A stretch of DNA of 64,000 bases from Thermoflavimicrobium dichotomicum (GCF_900114055.1 NZ_FORR01000016.1:21284-85283); one strand, 5' to 3'; counted from the first letter of the stretch, positions 53,990 to 62,310 are shown. Program-made: numbers and translations. Notes: generated by a model from the sequence alone, not told the origin.

Positions 53990-54577
53990 TCAGCCGATAA
54001 ATGGTGTTTTCTGATCAATTACCGGACCCGTCCACTCAGACATTCCAGGAATGACATTAAACACTTTTGAAAAGCCATGCCTGGTTAGCAGTTGCGCGGC
54101 CAAATTGCTTCGTGTTCCAGTGCGACAAATTACATAAACAGGTCGATCCTTTTTCATCTCTCCAATACGATCTTCCAATTGTCCAAGCGGAATCGAACAA
54201 GCTCCAGGAATGTGTTCATAAGAATACTCCGCCGGTTCGCGCACATCCAAGAGAAGAAAATCTTCACCACTATCCAGCTTTTTTAGAAGCTCTTCATTTT
54301 GTATGACATCAGGAGGTTTCTGTTCTTGTTCCAATTCCGATTCGCTTGCTTTTCGCAAATAATGCTTTAATACATCTCCTTCCTGTTTTGTTCCCAAGTA
54401 TTGATGCCCCTTGCTTTTAGCCCATCCTTGAATATCGGCCAGAGAACCGGGATCGGTTGCTTGTACCTCAATTACCTGACCCGGTTCCAGTTGATCAATC
54501 GCTTTTTTGGTGCGAACGATAGGCATAGGACAGGAAAGTCCTTTACAGTCTAGCTGAACATCGGCTTTAATTGACAT
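53990..54577 (-). CDS. TusA-rhodanese fusion sulfurtransferase
   Basis: A 195-residue fusion of a TusA-like domain (residues 5-75, active Cys in LDCKGLSCPMPIVRTKK) and a rhodanese domain (about 95-190, active Cys in VICRTGTRS). It should carry sulfane sulfur from one cysteine to the other and pass it to partners such as the downstream MBL-rhodanese enzyme. The ATG at 54577 lies ten bases after AAGGAG; a longer frame to 54616 overlaps that site. Similar fusions occur in CstA-like loci of Firmicutes. It is flanked upstream by a dead rhodanese gene. Confidence 0.9.
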   Translation of the reverse strand: MSIKADVQLDCKGLSCPMPIVRTKKAIDQLEPGQVIEVQATDPGSLADIQGWAKSKGHQYLGTKQEGDVLKHYLRKASESELEQEQKPPDVIQNEELLKKLDSGEDFLLLDVREPAEYSYEHIPGACSIPLGQLEDRIGEMKKDRPVYVICRTGTRSNLAAQLLTRHGFSKVFNVIPGMSEWTGPVIDQKTPFIG

Positions 54578-54594
54578 ATTTCCATTTCTCCTTT

Positions 54595-54872
54595 TTATCC
54601 CGTTTTTGCTTTCCAAGCGAGTATCCCACCGGAGAAGATTTTCACTTTAAACCCTTGTTTTTGTAAAAACTGGAAGGTCCGCTCAGTTCAACTGCCTGAC
54701 CGGCAGACCATAATGTAATTCATTGCTTGGATCCAACTCATGTAGTTGATTGGCCAGAGCTCCCAAAGCCAAGTGTTTCGCTTCCGGGATTTTTTCTTCT
54801 GCTATTTCTTCCTCTTTTCGAACATCAATGATATTCTTTTTATGGAGTAATGGTTGTAATGCTTATTTTCAT
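54595..54872 (-). pseudogene. Decayed rhodanese gene
   Basis: The minus strand retains NIIDVRKEEEIAEEKIPEAK, a HYIMVCRSGS active-site loop and FLQKQGFKVKIFSGGILAWK, but in three different frames with a TGA after the loop and a stop near the start. GGAGG still precedes the ATG at 54872. It was a small (about 95-residue) single-domain rhodanese, probably the first gene of the sulfur operon. Confidence 0.8.
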
Positions 54873-54889
54873 GAAAATCCCCTCCTTAA

Positions 54890-54935
54890 ACGTTTATATA
54901 TACCTACATATATGTGTATGTGGAGGTGGATAAAA
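54890..54935. promoter_or_regulatory. Candidate operator of the sulfur operon
   Basis: AT-rich region with the imperfect dyad ATACCTACATATATGTGTAT (54902-54921) directly upstream of the rhodanese remnant's SD. CstR/CsoR repressors bind similar ATACC-type dyads; no such repressor gene is in the window, so this is tentative. Confidence 0.3.
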
Positions 54936-55041
54936 AATACAGATCGAATGTTGGTGGTTTGTTTCAATATACAATGACGCCTATAGGTGTAAAAGAAAGG
55001 CACTACTTCTTTAAGATATTATCTAAATCCAACTGAAGAAG

Positions 55042-55431
55042 CTATATGATCCAGGGGTACATCCAGTAGGGCGGTTCCTCAGGTCTAGGGGGAAAAGCTG
55101 GTCCAGGCGGTCCAATTGGTCTAGGGGGAAAAGTTGGTCCAGGCGGTCCAATTGGTCTAGGGGGTCTAATCGGACCAGGCGGACCAATTGGGCTAGGGGG
55201 TCTAATCGGACCAGGTGGACCAATTGGGCTAGGGGGTCTAATCGGTCTAGGCGGGTCATTTGGTCCTGGGGGAAACAAATAGTAATGGTGTTTCATCAGA
55301 TATTTCAATAATTTATATACCTTTTTACAGTGATAGTATGCTTTATGCATTCTACGATCGATCATAGGATAGTGCATCATCGGCTGACGCCACGTCATAG
55401 GATAATGACACGCATAATCACTGGTTTCCAA
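55042..55431 (-). CDS. Proline-rich, His/Tyr-rich probable spore-coat protein with GPPGP repeats
   Basis: A 129-residue protein. The N-terminal 50 residues are rich in Met, His, Tyr and Lys (MHKAYYHCKKVYKLLKYLMK, then HHYYLFPPGP). The C-terminal 70 residues are tandem PP-x-PIGPPGP repeats that end in PPYWMYPW. The plus-strand gene at 56143 has the same N-terminal domain and a short GPVGPP tail, so the two are paralogues. Both use TTG nine bases after AAGGAG, and both have the same upstream block with CATAnnnTA. This is the promoter type of mother-cell sigma factors, and His/Tyr/Pro-rich small proteins are common in spore coats, so a coat role is inferred. No signal peptide. Confidence 0.7.
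   Translation of the reverse strand: METSDYACHYPMTWRQPMMHYPMIDRRMHKAYYHCKKVYKLLKYLMKHHYYLFPPGPNDPPRPIRPPSPIGPPGPIRPPSPIGPPGPIRPPRPIGPPGPTFPPRPIGPPGPAFPPRPEEPPYWMYPWII
55090..55265 (-). repeat. In-gene tandem repeats coding PPxPIGPPGP
   Basis: Imperfect units of 30-36 bases (for example GGTCCAATTGGTCTAGGGGG on the plus strand) repeated about six times. Repeat number probably varies between strains by slippage in multiples of three, changing only tail length. Confidence 0.8.
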
Positions 55432-55461
55432 TGGTAGCCACTCCTTTATATGTAGGGTTAT

Positions 55462-55517
55462 ATATAGATATTGTATGTTGGCCTACAGGTAATGGAACCT
55501 AGTCAAATGACTATCTT
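55462..55517 (-). promoter_or_regulatory. Conserved upstream block with CATACAATA (sigma-K/E-like)
   Basis: On the minus strand GATAGTCATTTGACTAGGTT continues to CATTACCTGTAGGCCAACAT and CATACAATATCTA. The same block, about 85% identical over 55 bases, precedes the paralogue at 56143. CATACAATA (55469-55477) fits the -10 of sporulation mother-cell sigma factors. Confidence 0.6.
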
Positions 55518-55740
55518 AAAGCAACCTTTGATGGTGCATCGAACCAAAAAAAAAATTGTACGCCAAGTAATCCATTGGCTTCACCCTTAGAAGCTGAACG
55601 ACAGAATGTAAGAGAATAGACCCTATGAAACATAGGAGAACACGCTCTCAGGGTAATGTGGATCTCCATTGTGCGACTATATTTAGGTAAAAAGGAGGTT
55701 GCCTTTATATCAGTGCCTTAGAGGGGGCCCGACAGAAAAA

Positions 55741-55836
55741 CGCGGATTTACCACTGCAAAACTGATTGCAACTGCACGACCGATCCCACTATCACTGCCG
55801 GTGATAATGGTAACCTTGTCCTTTAATCTCCCACTC
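55741..55836 (-). pseudogene. N-terminal remnant of an SDR gene
   Basis: The minus strand encodes RLKDKVTIITGSDSGIGRAV followed by AISFA, the TGxxxGIG cofactor loop of the YhxD/glucose-dehydrogenase-like SDR group, then loses similarity. There is no start or continuation. The rest of 55518-56052 shows no intact gene. Confidence 0.7.
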
Positions 55837-55865
55837 CTTACACAATAAGGGTTGTCGGATATTGG

Positions 55866-55891
55866 CATAAAAAAAGCAACCTTGGGTTGCT
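55866..55891 (-). terminator. Minus-strand hairpin terminator
   Basis: AGCAACC / GGTTGCT with a three-base loop and a seven-T tail on the minus strand. It no longer ends any recognisable gene; the sequence between it and 56052 is a relic or empty. Confidence 0.75.
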
Positions 55892-56052
55892 GGCTGCATC
55901 ATATCACATTCTCTTTACCAAACTGACGCCTAGCCTCTTGTAGCTGCATAAAGAACTAATTGAATATATTATCAAACTTCAAACCCTTCGGCCCTGCATC
56001 ATATCTTAAAATTTTTTCAGTCCCCTCCTCTCAAAAGAAAGAGCACTGCTTA

Positions 56053-56105
56053 GATAGTCATTTAACTTGGTTCCATTACCTATAGACCAGCATACGATAC
56101 CTATG
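56053..56105 (+). promoter_or_regulatory. Conserved upstream block with CATACGATA (sigma-K/E-like)
   Basis: GATAGTCATTTAACTTGGTT, then CCATTACCTATAGACCAGCA and CATACGATACC; the mirror copy is at 55462-55517 in front of the paralogous gene. CATACGATA is at 56091-56099, 44 bases before the TTG start. Confidence 0.6.
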
Positions 56106-56142
56106 TGATATAAGACAACTACAGTATAAGGAGTGAATATTA

Positions 56143-56340
56143 TTGGAAACCAGTCATGACATGCGGCATCCTATGATGGATTATTGCCAATTATATAAAG
56201 CGTATTATCATGGCAAAAAGACGTATAAATTGATGAAGTATATGATGAAACATTATTATCCTCATTACTATCGGCACAACCCCAATCAGCCAGTCGGACC
56301 GGTTGGACCACCTCATTGCTTTTTCCATCCAGGTGGATGA
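56143..56340 (+). CDS. Small His/Tyr-rich probable spore-coat protein, paralogue of 55042-55431
   Basis: A 65-residue protein beginning METSHDMRHPMMDYCQLYKA, with the AYYHGKKTYKLMKYMMKHYY core shared with the 129-residue protein encoded divergently, and a short tail NQPVGPVGPPHCFFHPGG in place of the long GPPGP repeats. TTG 56143 follows AAGGAG by nine bases, exactly as in its paralogue. Met, His, Tyr and Lys make up most of the sequence, and two cysteines could cross-link. Coat or crust role inferred from composition and the shared CATAnnnTA promoter. No known family recognised. Confidence 0.7.
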   Translation: METSHDMRHPMMDYCQLYKAYYHGKKTYKLMKYMMKHYYPHYYRHNPNQPVGPVGPPHCFFHPGG

Positions 56341-56510
56341 AGTATATGAGGGTCTTCCACTATTGGGTGGCGATCGTAAGACGAATCAAGAAAATTTATT
56401 CATCACCAAATCGCTTAATATGGTTCTATTAGATAAGGACTGAGCGCACTTAGATCGTCTGGGTCTACGTAATACCCTTCTCGCCTTAACTGGCGTATTA
56501 CCGCGGAAGG

Positions 56511-57998
56511 CTAACGGGATGGCCTTATTCTCGTCGTTTCCTCTGTAGCGTGATGCACTTCATAAGCGGCCCGTATCCCGGATTCGATCGCCCCTTCAAT
56601 CCAGGCGCGGGTGGAGGAGGTGTGTTCTCCGGCAAAATGCACCCTGCCTTCCGGGGAAGAAAGATACGGACCCAGCTCGGATTCCTCGCCTGGTTTAAAG
56701 ATAACAAAGTCGCCAGCGATGTAGGGATCCTGGCTCCAACTTTTTGAGACGCCCGACACAAATTCCCGGTAAACCACATCCCCATGAATGTCGGCCAAAT
56801 TTCGGAGCGCCTGTTTCAATCGCTCCCGTTCGGGTTGACTGTCCCATACCAAGGTATCGTCTTCCCATGTATAGCTCGCTATCACAATGCCGGGGCCCGG
56901 TTTTCCGATTCTATCACTGGGATAGTATGTGAAGCGGGTGGGGAGATCCGTAACCGTTTGTCCACCGTGAATTCCTTCTTTTTCCCAAAAACGTGTTTTA
57001 AATTCGATGCCGATTTTCGTGGCCGGAACATAATGCACTTCGCGAATAGCTTTCCGTTTATTATGTGAAAAAGCGTGGTATGGTTCTACTTTGACCAGGC
57101 GCAAAGTGGAAAAAGGAATGGCAATAATGGCATAATCGGCAGTATATTTGGATAACTTTTTCGTCTTGGTGTTTTGGGTATGTATGGCGATTTCGTTCTC
57201 ATGGTATACGATACGGGTCATTTTTTGCCGAAAGTGAATGTTTTCTTTCAATTCACGATAAAACATATGAGGAAGACGGTCATTTCCTCCTTCGATCGCA
57301 TAATAACGAATGTCCGGGTTAAGGAAGTTCATCAGAAGCCGAACAACATCCAAAAAAGACAGATCTTTAATTCCTTGGACGTCCAACAGAACTCTAATCA
57401 TTTCGACAGCACCGGTGGATAAGGTGATGCCATAGGGATTTTCTTTTAGGAAGATGTCAAATGGCAGTTTTTCCATTTCTTTGGTAATCGTTGCCCAGTA
57501 TGTTTGGGGATATTGACGAAAAAGGGATTGGACTTTTTGGATAATTTCTTTCAATAAGTATTCGGCCGTTTTTCCCCTTTCCTGCGGAGCAACCGGATAA
57601 CTGAGAAGATCGGGATTTTCCTGGTACTGCCGGCGGCGGACTTTGACACCGTTCACATAGATCCAGTCTTCAGGAGTGGTGTTGATGAAAGGGATTGTGG
57701 GTAACCCAAATTTGAGGATATATTCCCAAATTAAGGGATGGGTGTTGGGAATTCGCATGGCACCCGCTTCAAAAAACAATCGATGGGTAAAAGGCGAACG
57801 GATGGTGTAAACCCTGCCGCCCACCCTTTTGGAAGCTTCCAGAATGGTCACTTGGTGCCCAGCTTCTTTCAACAATGAACCAGCGACCAATCCCGCCATT
57901 CCCGCTCCGACGACAATCACTCTTTTTGGGGTTTTTGCTTTCCCCAAACCATCTCGAATGATGGAAAGCATTTGCTCTGTCTGGGGGGAGACCATCAT
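56511..57998 (-). CDS. Flavin-dependent amine oxidase (MAO/L-amino-acid oxidase type)
   Basis: The 495-residue flavoprotein has an N-terminal FAD Rossmann fold (VIVVGAGMAGLVAGSLLKEA, ILEASKRVGGRVYT), the amine-oxidase core and the C-terminal FAD contact VHFAGEHTSSTRAWIEGAIE. It oxidises primary amines or L-amino acids to imines with H2O2 release. Bacillus L-amino-acid and tryptophan/polyamine-type oxidases have the same layout; the substrate is not readable from sequence. No signal peptide. AAAGGAGGG precedes two adjacent ATG codons; the second has better spacing. Monocistronic, flanked by repeats and relics. Confidence 0.92.
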   Translation of the reverse strand: MMVSPQTEQMLSIIRDGLGKAKTPKRVIVVGAGMAGLVAGSLLKEAGHQVTILEASKRVGGRVYTIRSPFTHRLFFEAGAMRIPNTHPLIWEYILKFGLPTIPFINTTPEDWIYVNGVKVRRRQYQENPDLLSYPVAPQERGKTAEYLLKEIIQKVQSLFRQYPQTYWATITKEMEKLPFDIFLKENPYGITLSTGAVEMIRVLLDVQGIKDLSFLDVVRLLMNFLNPDIRYYAIEGGNDRLPHMFYRELKENIHFRQKMTRIVYHENEIAIHTQNTKTKKLSKYTADYAIIAIPFSTLRLVKVEPYHAFSHNKRKAIREVHYVPATKIGIEFKTRFWEKEGIHGGQTVTDLPTRFTYYPSDRIGKPGPGIVIASYTWEDDTLVWDSQPERERLKQALRNLADIHGDVVYREFVSGVSKSWSQDPYIAGDFVIFKPGEESELGPYLSSPEGRVHFAGEHTSSTRAWIEGAIESGIRAAYEVHHATEETTRIRPSR

Positions 57999-58180
57999 AT
58001 CCCTCCTTTACCTTATTTAAAAAGAAAATAATGGAATCGTTATATGTTTACGTTTCTAGAGGGGAATGTAGTATAGGGGATCACCATACATCGTCATAAA
58101 GCAAAGAAAAAAGAATACCGCAAGACGAAAAAAAGCTATTCTTTCTTTAGAGATATAAGAAAGGATGGCGTTTTTTCGTG

Positions 58181-58725
58181 AATCTTTCGATGCAACATGA
58201 ACTTGCACCTACTGGCAGAAGAACTGCGAAGACATTGCTATATCCTGAATCATTCAAAAAATTATTAGAGAGATTGGAATACCTTGGACCAATTGGGGTA
58301 GAACGGGAACAAGCCAAAGATTTGGTCCGGCTATAGATTATGATTATCCGGATTTGCTAAAAAACCGGTTTCGTTATCTTCGCCAATATACTCTCTTGTT
58401 ACAAAAAATAGAGTTCAAATTCACAAGATTGCAGATTTGATTAAAAGGATTAATCCTCAAGCCATCTTACAGAATTACGATCAGGTATTGCGTATCTCTC
58501 CCATTCGGTCTTGGAGGGAAAAGTTTCTGCATCGCTTGTTATGAACAAATTTAGTTCATATAACCAGGAAAATAATGTAATGAAAGCCTTGCGTTTTATA
58601 GGTCAAATCGAAAAGAACATCTTTCTCATTGATTACCGATGAAACATTAAGACGAAGAATCCAAAGTGGATTAAATAAAGGAGAAGCCAAGAATGCTTTA
58701 GCAAGGGCTGTATGGAGGTAAGACA
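58181..58725 (+). pseudogene. tnpA: Tn3-family transposase (TnpA) remnant
   Basis: Several short blocks in changing frames match Tn3-type transposase. ASLVMNKFSSYNQENNVMKA and LRFIGQIEKNIFLI (58530-58635) correspond to the region before the last catalytic helix, and TDETLRRRIQSGLNKGEAKN with ALARAVW (58636-58722) to the conserved GLNKGEARNALARAV box. An earlier block (58205-58340) may be its N-terminal part. There are frameshifts, stops and large internal deletions relative to the roughly 980-residue enzyme. The gap 57999-58180 holds only a weak AAGAATA hairpin. Confidence 0.75.
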
Positions 58726-58867
58726 TCCGAGATACGTGTAAAATATACAGTTTTAAATGGATTTAATTGAATGTTATAACAATAGACATTGAATGAGCCG
58801 ACTTTATTTATGTTTCAATTACGGTTCTGATCAGGGGTAAGTTGAGTGGATTGTTTTACAAGCAGGT

Positions 58868-59002
58868 TGTCTCTCCCAAAGAAAGAAACGTAACCTTAAA
58901 AGGCCTAGAGGTAGCGAAGACCGATTTTGGTATCATCCGATCAATAAATGGAAAATGACTGGAACATCAAAAAAGTTTCTAGAGGAATTTCTTTCCCACT
59001 AA
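58868..59002 (+). other. Unidentified coding relic
   Basis: A 44-codon open stretch ending at TAA 59000-59002 reads QRKKRNLKRPRGSEDRFWYH then PINKWKMTGTSKKFLEEFLS. It looks like the C-terminus of a real protein but has no start or RBS, and I do not recognise the family. Confidence 0.35.
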
Positions 59003-59078
59003 ATGTAATCTACTTTGCCCCTGGTGACAGCTTCGCTGGTATTACCCCTAAATAAAGTGGTTAACTTCAACAAAATGA

Positions 59079-59110
59079 AGCCGCATTTCTACATTAAATG
59101 CGGCTGTTTT
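59079..59110 (+). terminator. Strong hairpin terminator
   Basis: AGCCGCATTT / AAATGCGGCT with a seven-base loop and GTTTTCC. It follows the relic at 58868-59002. Confidence 0.85.
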
Positions 59111-59199
59111 CCAAATAAATAGGTTGTTTACTCACAAAAAACTGTGAAAAAAACTTTTTACCGGCTTAATGTTAATTAATTTTATGTCGGCTGTGCTGG

Positions 59200-59397
59200 T
59201 CACGCCGAGTGAGGATGGGCATGCATCAATTGGGCACCAGGCGCGCTCCCATTAAGCCACATCCTCGCTCGGCGCAGACCCGGCAGGGCCGCACATCGCG
59301 ACAAGCCACCAACCCCAGGCTGGGACAGCGAAAAAACGAGCGAACCCCGCCGGGTGGTCCTCAGCCTCGCATTGGTTATGCTCCTAAATTTTCTCAT
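59200..59397 (-). CDS. GC-rich 65-residue ORF, doubtful
   Basis: GAGGAGG lies eight bases before the ATG, an excellent ribosome site, but the body is G+C-rich and Arg/Pro/Gly-rich (ARLRTTRRGSLVFSLSQPGV), unlike its AT-rich surroundings. The likely explanation is that foreign DNA (about 59190-59380) was joined behind the start of an older gene (MRKFRSITN). It is downstream of the histidine-kinase relic on the same strand. No family recognised. Confidence 0.3.
   Translation of the reverse strand: MRKFRSITNARLRTTRRGSLVFSLSQPGVGGLSRCAALPGLRRARMWLNGSAPGAQLMHAHPHSA
59203..59274. repeat. GC-rich hairpin island
   Basis: CGCCGAGTGAGGATG pairs with CATCCTCGCTCGGCG over 15 bases (one wobble) with a 42-base loop. 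Composition differs sharply from the AT-rich flanks, as expected for an imported fragment such as a transposon end or attC-like site. Confidence 0.5.
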
Positions 59398-59462
59398 TGA
59401 GATATCCTCCTCTTTGTTTTCATGGTATAGCAATGTTTTATGAACAGAAGATGAACGGAGAA

Positions 59463-60180
59463 TCACTCTTTTTCAGGTTTTTTAGACATGTTCGGAGCTA
59501 TAGGGAGCGTAAAAGTGAAGATTGACCCATTTCGCACTTCACTCTTCACGTGAATGGGGCTTTGATGGAGATCTAATATGTGCTTAACAATGGACAAGCC
59601 GAGCCCTGTACCTGCCTTTTTAGTTCGGGCTCTATCTGCTTTATAAAATCGTTCCCAAATAGATTCAATGTCCACGCGGATAAGTGACGGTGATATTGAC
59701 GGCATTTTTACCTGATGAACTGGTGAGTCTTTCGTACTCAGGATTCCTGCTGCGAGGACGACCAGTACAAGCAAAAAGACAGCGATGGTGTTTTTAAACC
59801 CCATCGGATGATCCTGTTCAATTGAGCAACCTTTCATGGATTCGCTGAAGCCTTTTCCAAGGATAGCTTCCCAATGTAAACACAGTTTAAACAAAACCAA
59901 AATCCGCGTGACAAAATGTTGAAATGAAAAAAACCCTAGGTTCAACCCAGGGGCTTGTGTTAGCATGAATCAGTGTCACAGGCGCCAGCATGGTCCATTG
60001 TCCTGGTCATCCGCTTGCTTTATGTGCGCTCCAATATGCATCCTCTTCTCATTCTATTTGCCCATTGCCTGATTCCCGGTCCATAATCTCAAATAGAAAT
60101 CACCGCTTGTTCTTCTTTTTTCAAAATCACTTCGACAGAACTATCGCACTGCGCCGGAAGAAGTCACTCGTTATTAACAG
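59463..60180 (-). pseudogene. Sensor histidine kinase catalytic domain, split by an inserted segment
   Basis: On the minus strand 60180-60071 encodes SVEVILKKEEQAVISI, a TGA, and DYGPGI (the G1 box). The matching continuation IESIWERFYKADRARTKKAG and TGLGLSIVKHILDLHQ (F and G2 boxes) begins near 59675 and ends at 59463. The roughly 390 bases between are foreign to the kinase; they carry a start-like MGFKNTIAVFLLVLVVLAAG membrane anchor that now reads into the kinase tail as a 167-codon chimeric ORF (59463-59966). The DHp and sensor domains are missing. A weak terminator (59924-59952, minus strand) lies inside the insert. Confidence 0.75.
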
Positions 60181-60280
60181 AACATGACATATTCTATTTT
60201 CTGATTTTTGGATGATCAAGAAACAATGTTTTACAGCGTTCTAACCATTAGGCAGTTGATACCAAGCATCCGAAAACGAA

Positions 60281-60307
60281 AAAAGCCAATTCCCCTCCGA
60301 ATTGGCT
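60281..60307 (-). terminator. Minus-strand terminator of the dead MATE gene
   Basis: AGCCAATTC / GAATTGGCT with a six-base loop, followed on the minus strand by TTTTTTCG. Confidence 0.85.
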
Positions 60308-60308
60308 G

Positions 60309-60490
60309 ATAGTTTCTTGGCAGACCATCGGCGTTAATAAAACCGCCAGCCCAGAAACAGCGCCCTCCAAAGATTGTCCAGTAAGATCGCCAGTCAAACC
60401 CCGGCTAATCGCCAACCAAAGGCAATCCCTAGACCATAGACTCCAGCGACTCTAAACTGAGTGATGAGCGGTTCATGATCGAGGAAAGAT
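60309..60490 (-). pseudogene. C-terminal remnant of a second MATE-type exporter
   Basis: The minus strand gives GVYGLGIAFGWRLAGV, a TGA, then LAILLDNLWRALFLGWRFY and a TAA, in one frame. The motif resembles the last two helices of NorM-like MATE exporters (GLGxAxGW...D.x.RA...RF). It is unrelated to the duplicated MATE segment at 17634. A terminator follows in the proper place. Confidence 0.55.
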
Positions 60491-60531
60491 ACTTTGATTT
60501 GAATTGTCCACCTGATGATACATCACTTGGG

Positions 60532-60607
60532 GTGGAGCCAAAGGACGTATTATCGTATTAAACAGCAAGCAATTGAGAAGCTGGCCTTTGTGTTGGATTT
60601 GAAATAG
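60532..60607 (+). pseudogene. ArpU-like phage regulator tail, remnant
   Basis: The frame ending at TAG 60605 reads WSQRTYYRIKQQAIEKLAFV then LDLK, like the C-terminus of ArpU-type late-gene regulators of phages (RxYYRIKxxAIxxLA). Only about 25 codons remain. Confidence 0.4.
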
Positions 60608-60683
60608 AGAGAATCCAGCAGAGGATATAAGTAATAAAATATGATATACTTATACGTAAAAAGTAACTCAAAGAGGTGAATTT

Positions 60684-60863
60684 ATGCATCTATATCGTAT
60701 TAGTTCTAAAGGTCAAGTAACCTTACCAAAAGATTTAAGGGAGCTTTTGCAAGTACACTAAGGTGACTATGTAGCATTTGGTAAAGAGAATGGGAAAATA
60801 TTTATTATAAAAGCTAATTTTATTCCTTGCCAAAAAATAAGGAATTCTTATATTGAAGAATAG
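60684..60863 (+). pseudogene. AbrB/MazE-type antitoxin gene with an in-frame stop
   Basis: MHLYRISSKGQVTLPKDLRE LLQVH is followed by TAA (60759-60761) and then GDYVAFGKENGKIFIIKA, an otherwise intact swapped-hairpin DNA-binding domain of 60 codons. AAAGAGGTG precedes the ATG. One nonsense change separates it from a working regulator. No toxin gene follows. Confidence 0.75.
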
Positions 60864-60933
60864 AATTAATATAAAAAATAATCAGTATATTTTAAAGAGG
60901 TATTAGATGGTTTAATTTAGGAGGTTACATGAA

Positions 60934-62253
60934 TTGGACAGTTTAGATGGAATAGGGATTATATTTAATCTTACTTTAGTTATTCTCTTGGTACTACTAA
61001 ACGGTTTTTTTGTTGCAGCTGAGTTTGCTATCGTTAAAGTAAGAGCAACACGAATCGCTCAATTAGAAACACGGCGTGGTAAGGTTGCACAAAAAATTTT
61101 AGCAAATTTAGATGCTTATCTTTCTGCTACGCAGTTAGGAATTACATTGGCATCGCTAGGATTAGGTTGGATCGGAGAGCCAGCTATTGCCCATATGATT
61201 GAACCCCTTCTTAAGTTTTTTGGTTTCCCCGATTGGGTGATTCACACTGTGGCTTTTGCCATTGCTTTTTCCATTATTACCTTCTTGCATATTGTACTCG
61301 GGGAAATGGCTCCAAAGTCCATCGCCATTCGACAAGCGGAGAAAACAACTTTATGGTCAGCTGCTCCTTTGCACTTGTTCTACCGACTATTTAAACCATT
61401 TATCTCCTTTCTCAATGGTTCTGCTAACCTTGCCTTAAAAATGTTTGGGATTAAGCTTGAAGACCATACACAGCAGGGACACACAGAAGAAGAAATTCGT
61501 ATGCTGATTGCGCAAAGTCACAAAAGTGGTGTTATCGATCAAACTGAATTAGCGTTATTTGATAACGTGTTCGATTTTACAGATCGAGTCGCGCGTGAAG
61601 TCATGGTTCCTCGGGTTAATATGGTTTGCCTTTTTGAGGATCAAACCTTCGAAGAGAATTTCAAAATTATTAAAAGTACACATCATACCCGCTTCCCTTT
61701 ATGTGGTAAAGATAAAGACGATATTAAAGGAATCATTCATATCCATGATGTGTTTATACATTTAATCGAAGGTAATCAACCTGATTTGAAAAAATTAGCT
61801 CGTCCAACAATTGTTGTTCCAGAAACGATGGAATTAAAAGATGTCCTCAAAACTCTACAGAAAAATAAATTGGGAATGGCAATTGTAGTAGATGAATATG
61901 GTGGAACATCTGGTCTGGTTACTACAGAGGATATTATTGAGGAAATCTTTGGAGAGATCCAAGACGAATTTGATGATGAAAAACCCCTCATTCAGAAAAA
62001 TGGGGATGAAACATCCATTGATGCAAGATTACTCATTGAAGATATAAATGATCACTTTAATATAAACATTGAAGACCCTGATAATGATACCATTGGTGGA
62101 TGGCTCTTTTCACAGTTAAAAAAAGTTCCAAAAGTGGGAGATCATGTTCCATTTGGAGATTGGCTATTTACTGTACAAGAAGTACATCATCTACGCATTT
62201 TAAGGATTTTAGTCTCACCAATTAAACCGGAAATGGAAAAAGGGCAACAATAG
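60934..62253 (+). CDS. CNNM/HlyC-CorC family membrane protein
   Basis: A 439-residue protein with a DUF21/CNNM transmembrane domain (residues 10-190, NGFFVAAEFAIVKVRATRIA and ITLASLGLGWIGEPAIAHMI), two CBS domains (about 210-335, with REVMVPRVNMVCLFEDQTFE and VVDEYGGTSGLVTTEDIIEE) and a C-terminal CorC_HlyC domain (about 350-430). Members move or sense Mg2+ and other ions; older annotations call them hemolysins. TTG 60934 is nine bases after AGGAGG; the nearby ATG 60929 is out of frame. Monocistronic with a hairpin after it. Confidence 0.92.
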   Translation: MDSLDGIGIIFNLTLVILLVLLNGFFVAAEFAIVKVRATRIAQLETRRGKVAQKILANLDAYLSATQLGITLASLGLGWIGEPAIAHMIEPLLKFFGFPDWVIHTVAFAIAFSIITFLHIVLGEMAPKSIAIRQAEKTTLWSAAPLHLFYRLFKPFISFLNGSANLALKMFGIKLEDHTQQGHTEEEIRMLIAQSHKSGVIDQTELALFDNVFDFTDRVAREVMVPRVNMVCLFEDQTFEENFKIIKSTHHTRFPLCGKDKDDIKGIIHIHDVFIHLIEGNQPDLKKLARPTIVVPETMELKDVLKTLQKNKLGMAIVVDEYGGTSGLVTTEDIIEEIFGEIQDEFDDEKPLIQKNGDETSIDARLLIEDINDHFNINIEDPDNDTIGGWLFSQLKKVPKVGDHVPFGDWLFTVQEVHHLRILRILVSPIKPEMEKGQQ

Positions 62254-62276
62254 TCTAATCTCCTTGCTTTATATAA

Positions 62277-62310
62277 GAGGCCGTAGAAAAAATCGAAAGT
62301 CAACGGCCTC
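62277..62310 (+). terminator. Hairpin after the CNNM gene
   Basis: GAGGCCGT / ACGGCCTC with an 18-base loop; the tail is poor in T, so termination may be partial. Confidence 0.6.

Noticed and set aside
55023..55259. Open frame encoding Leu/Asp/Arg repeats on the minus strand
   Set aside because: It is a frame shadow of the GPPGP repeat of the gene at 55042-55431; the true frame has the SD, start and a paralogue.
55090..55265. Regularly spaced repeats resembling a CRISPR array
   Set aside because: Units are contiguous with no unique spacers and encode PPxPIGPPGP in frame.
59209..59400. Plus-strand ORF in the GC-rich island
   Set aside because: No ribosome site; arises from GC-rich sequence with few stops. 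The opposite-strand ORF at least has an SD, and even that one is doubtful.
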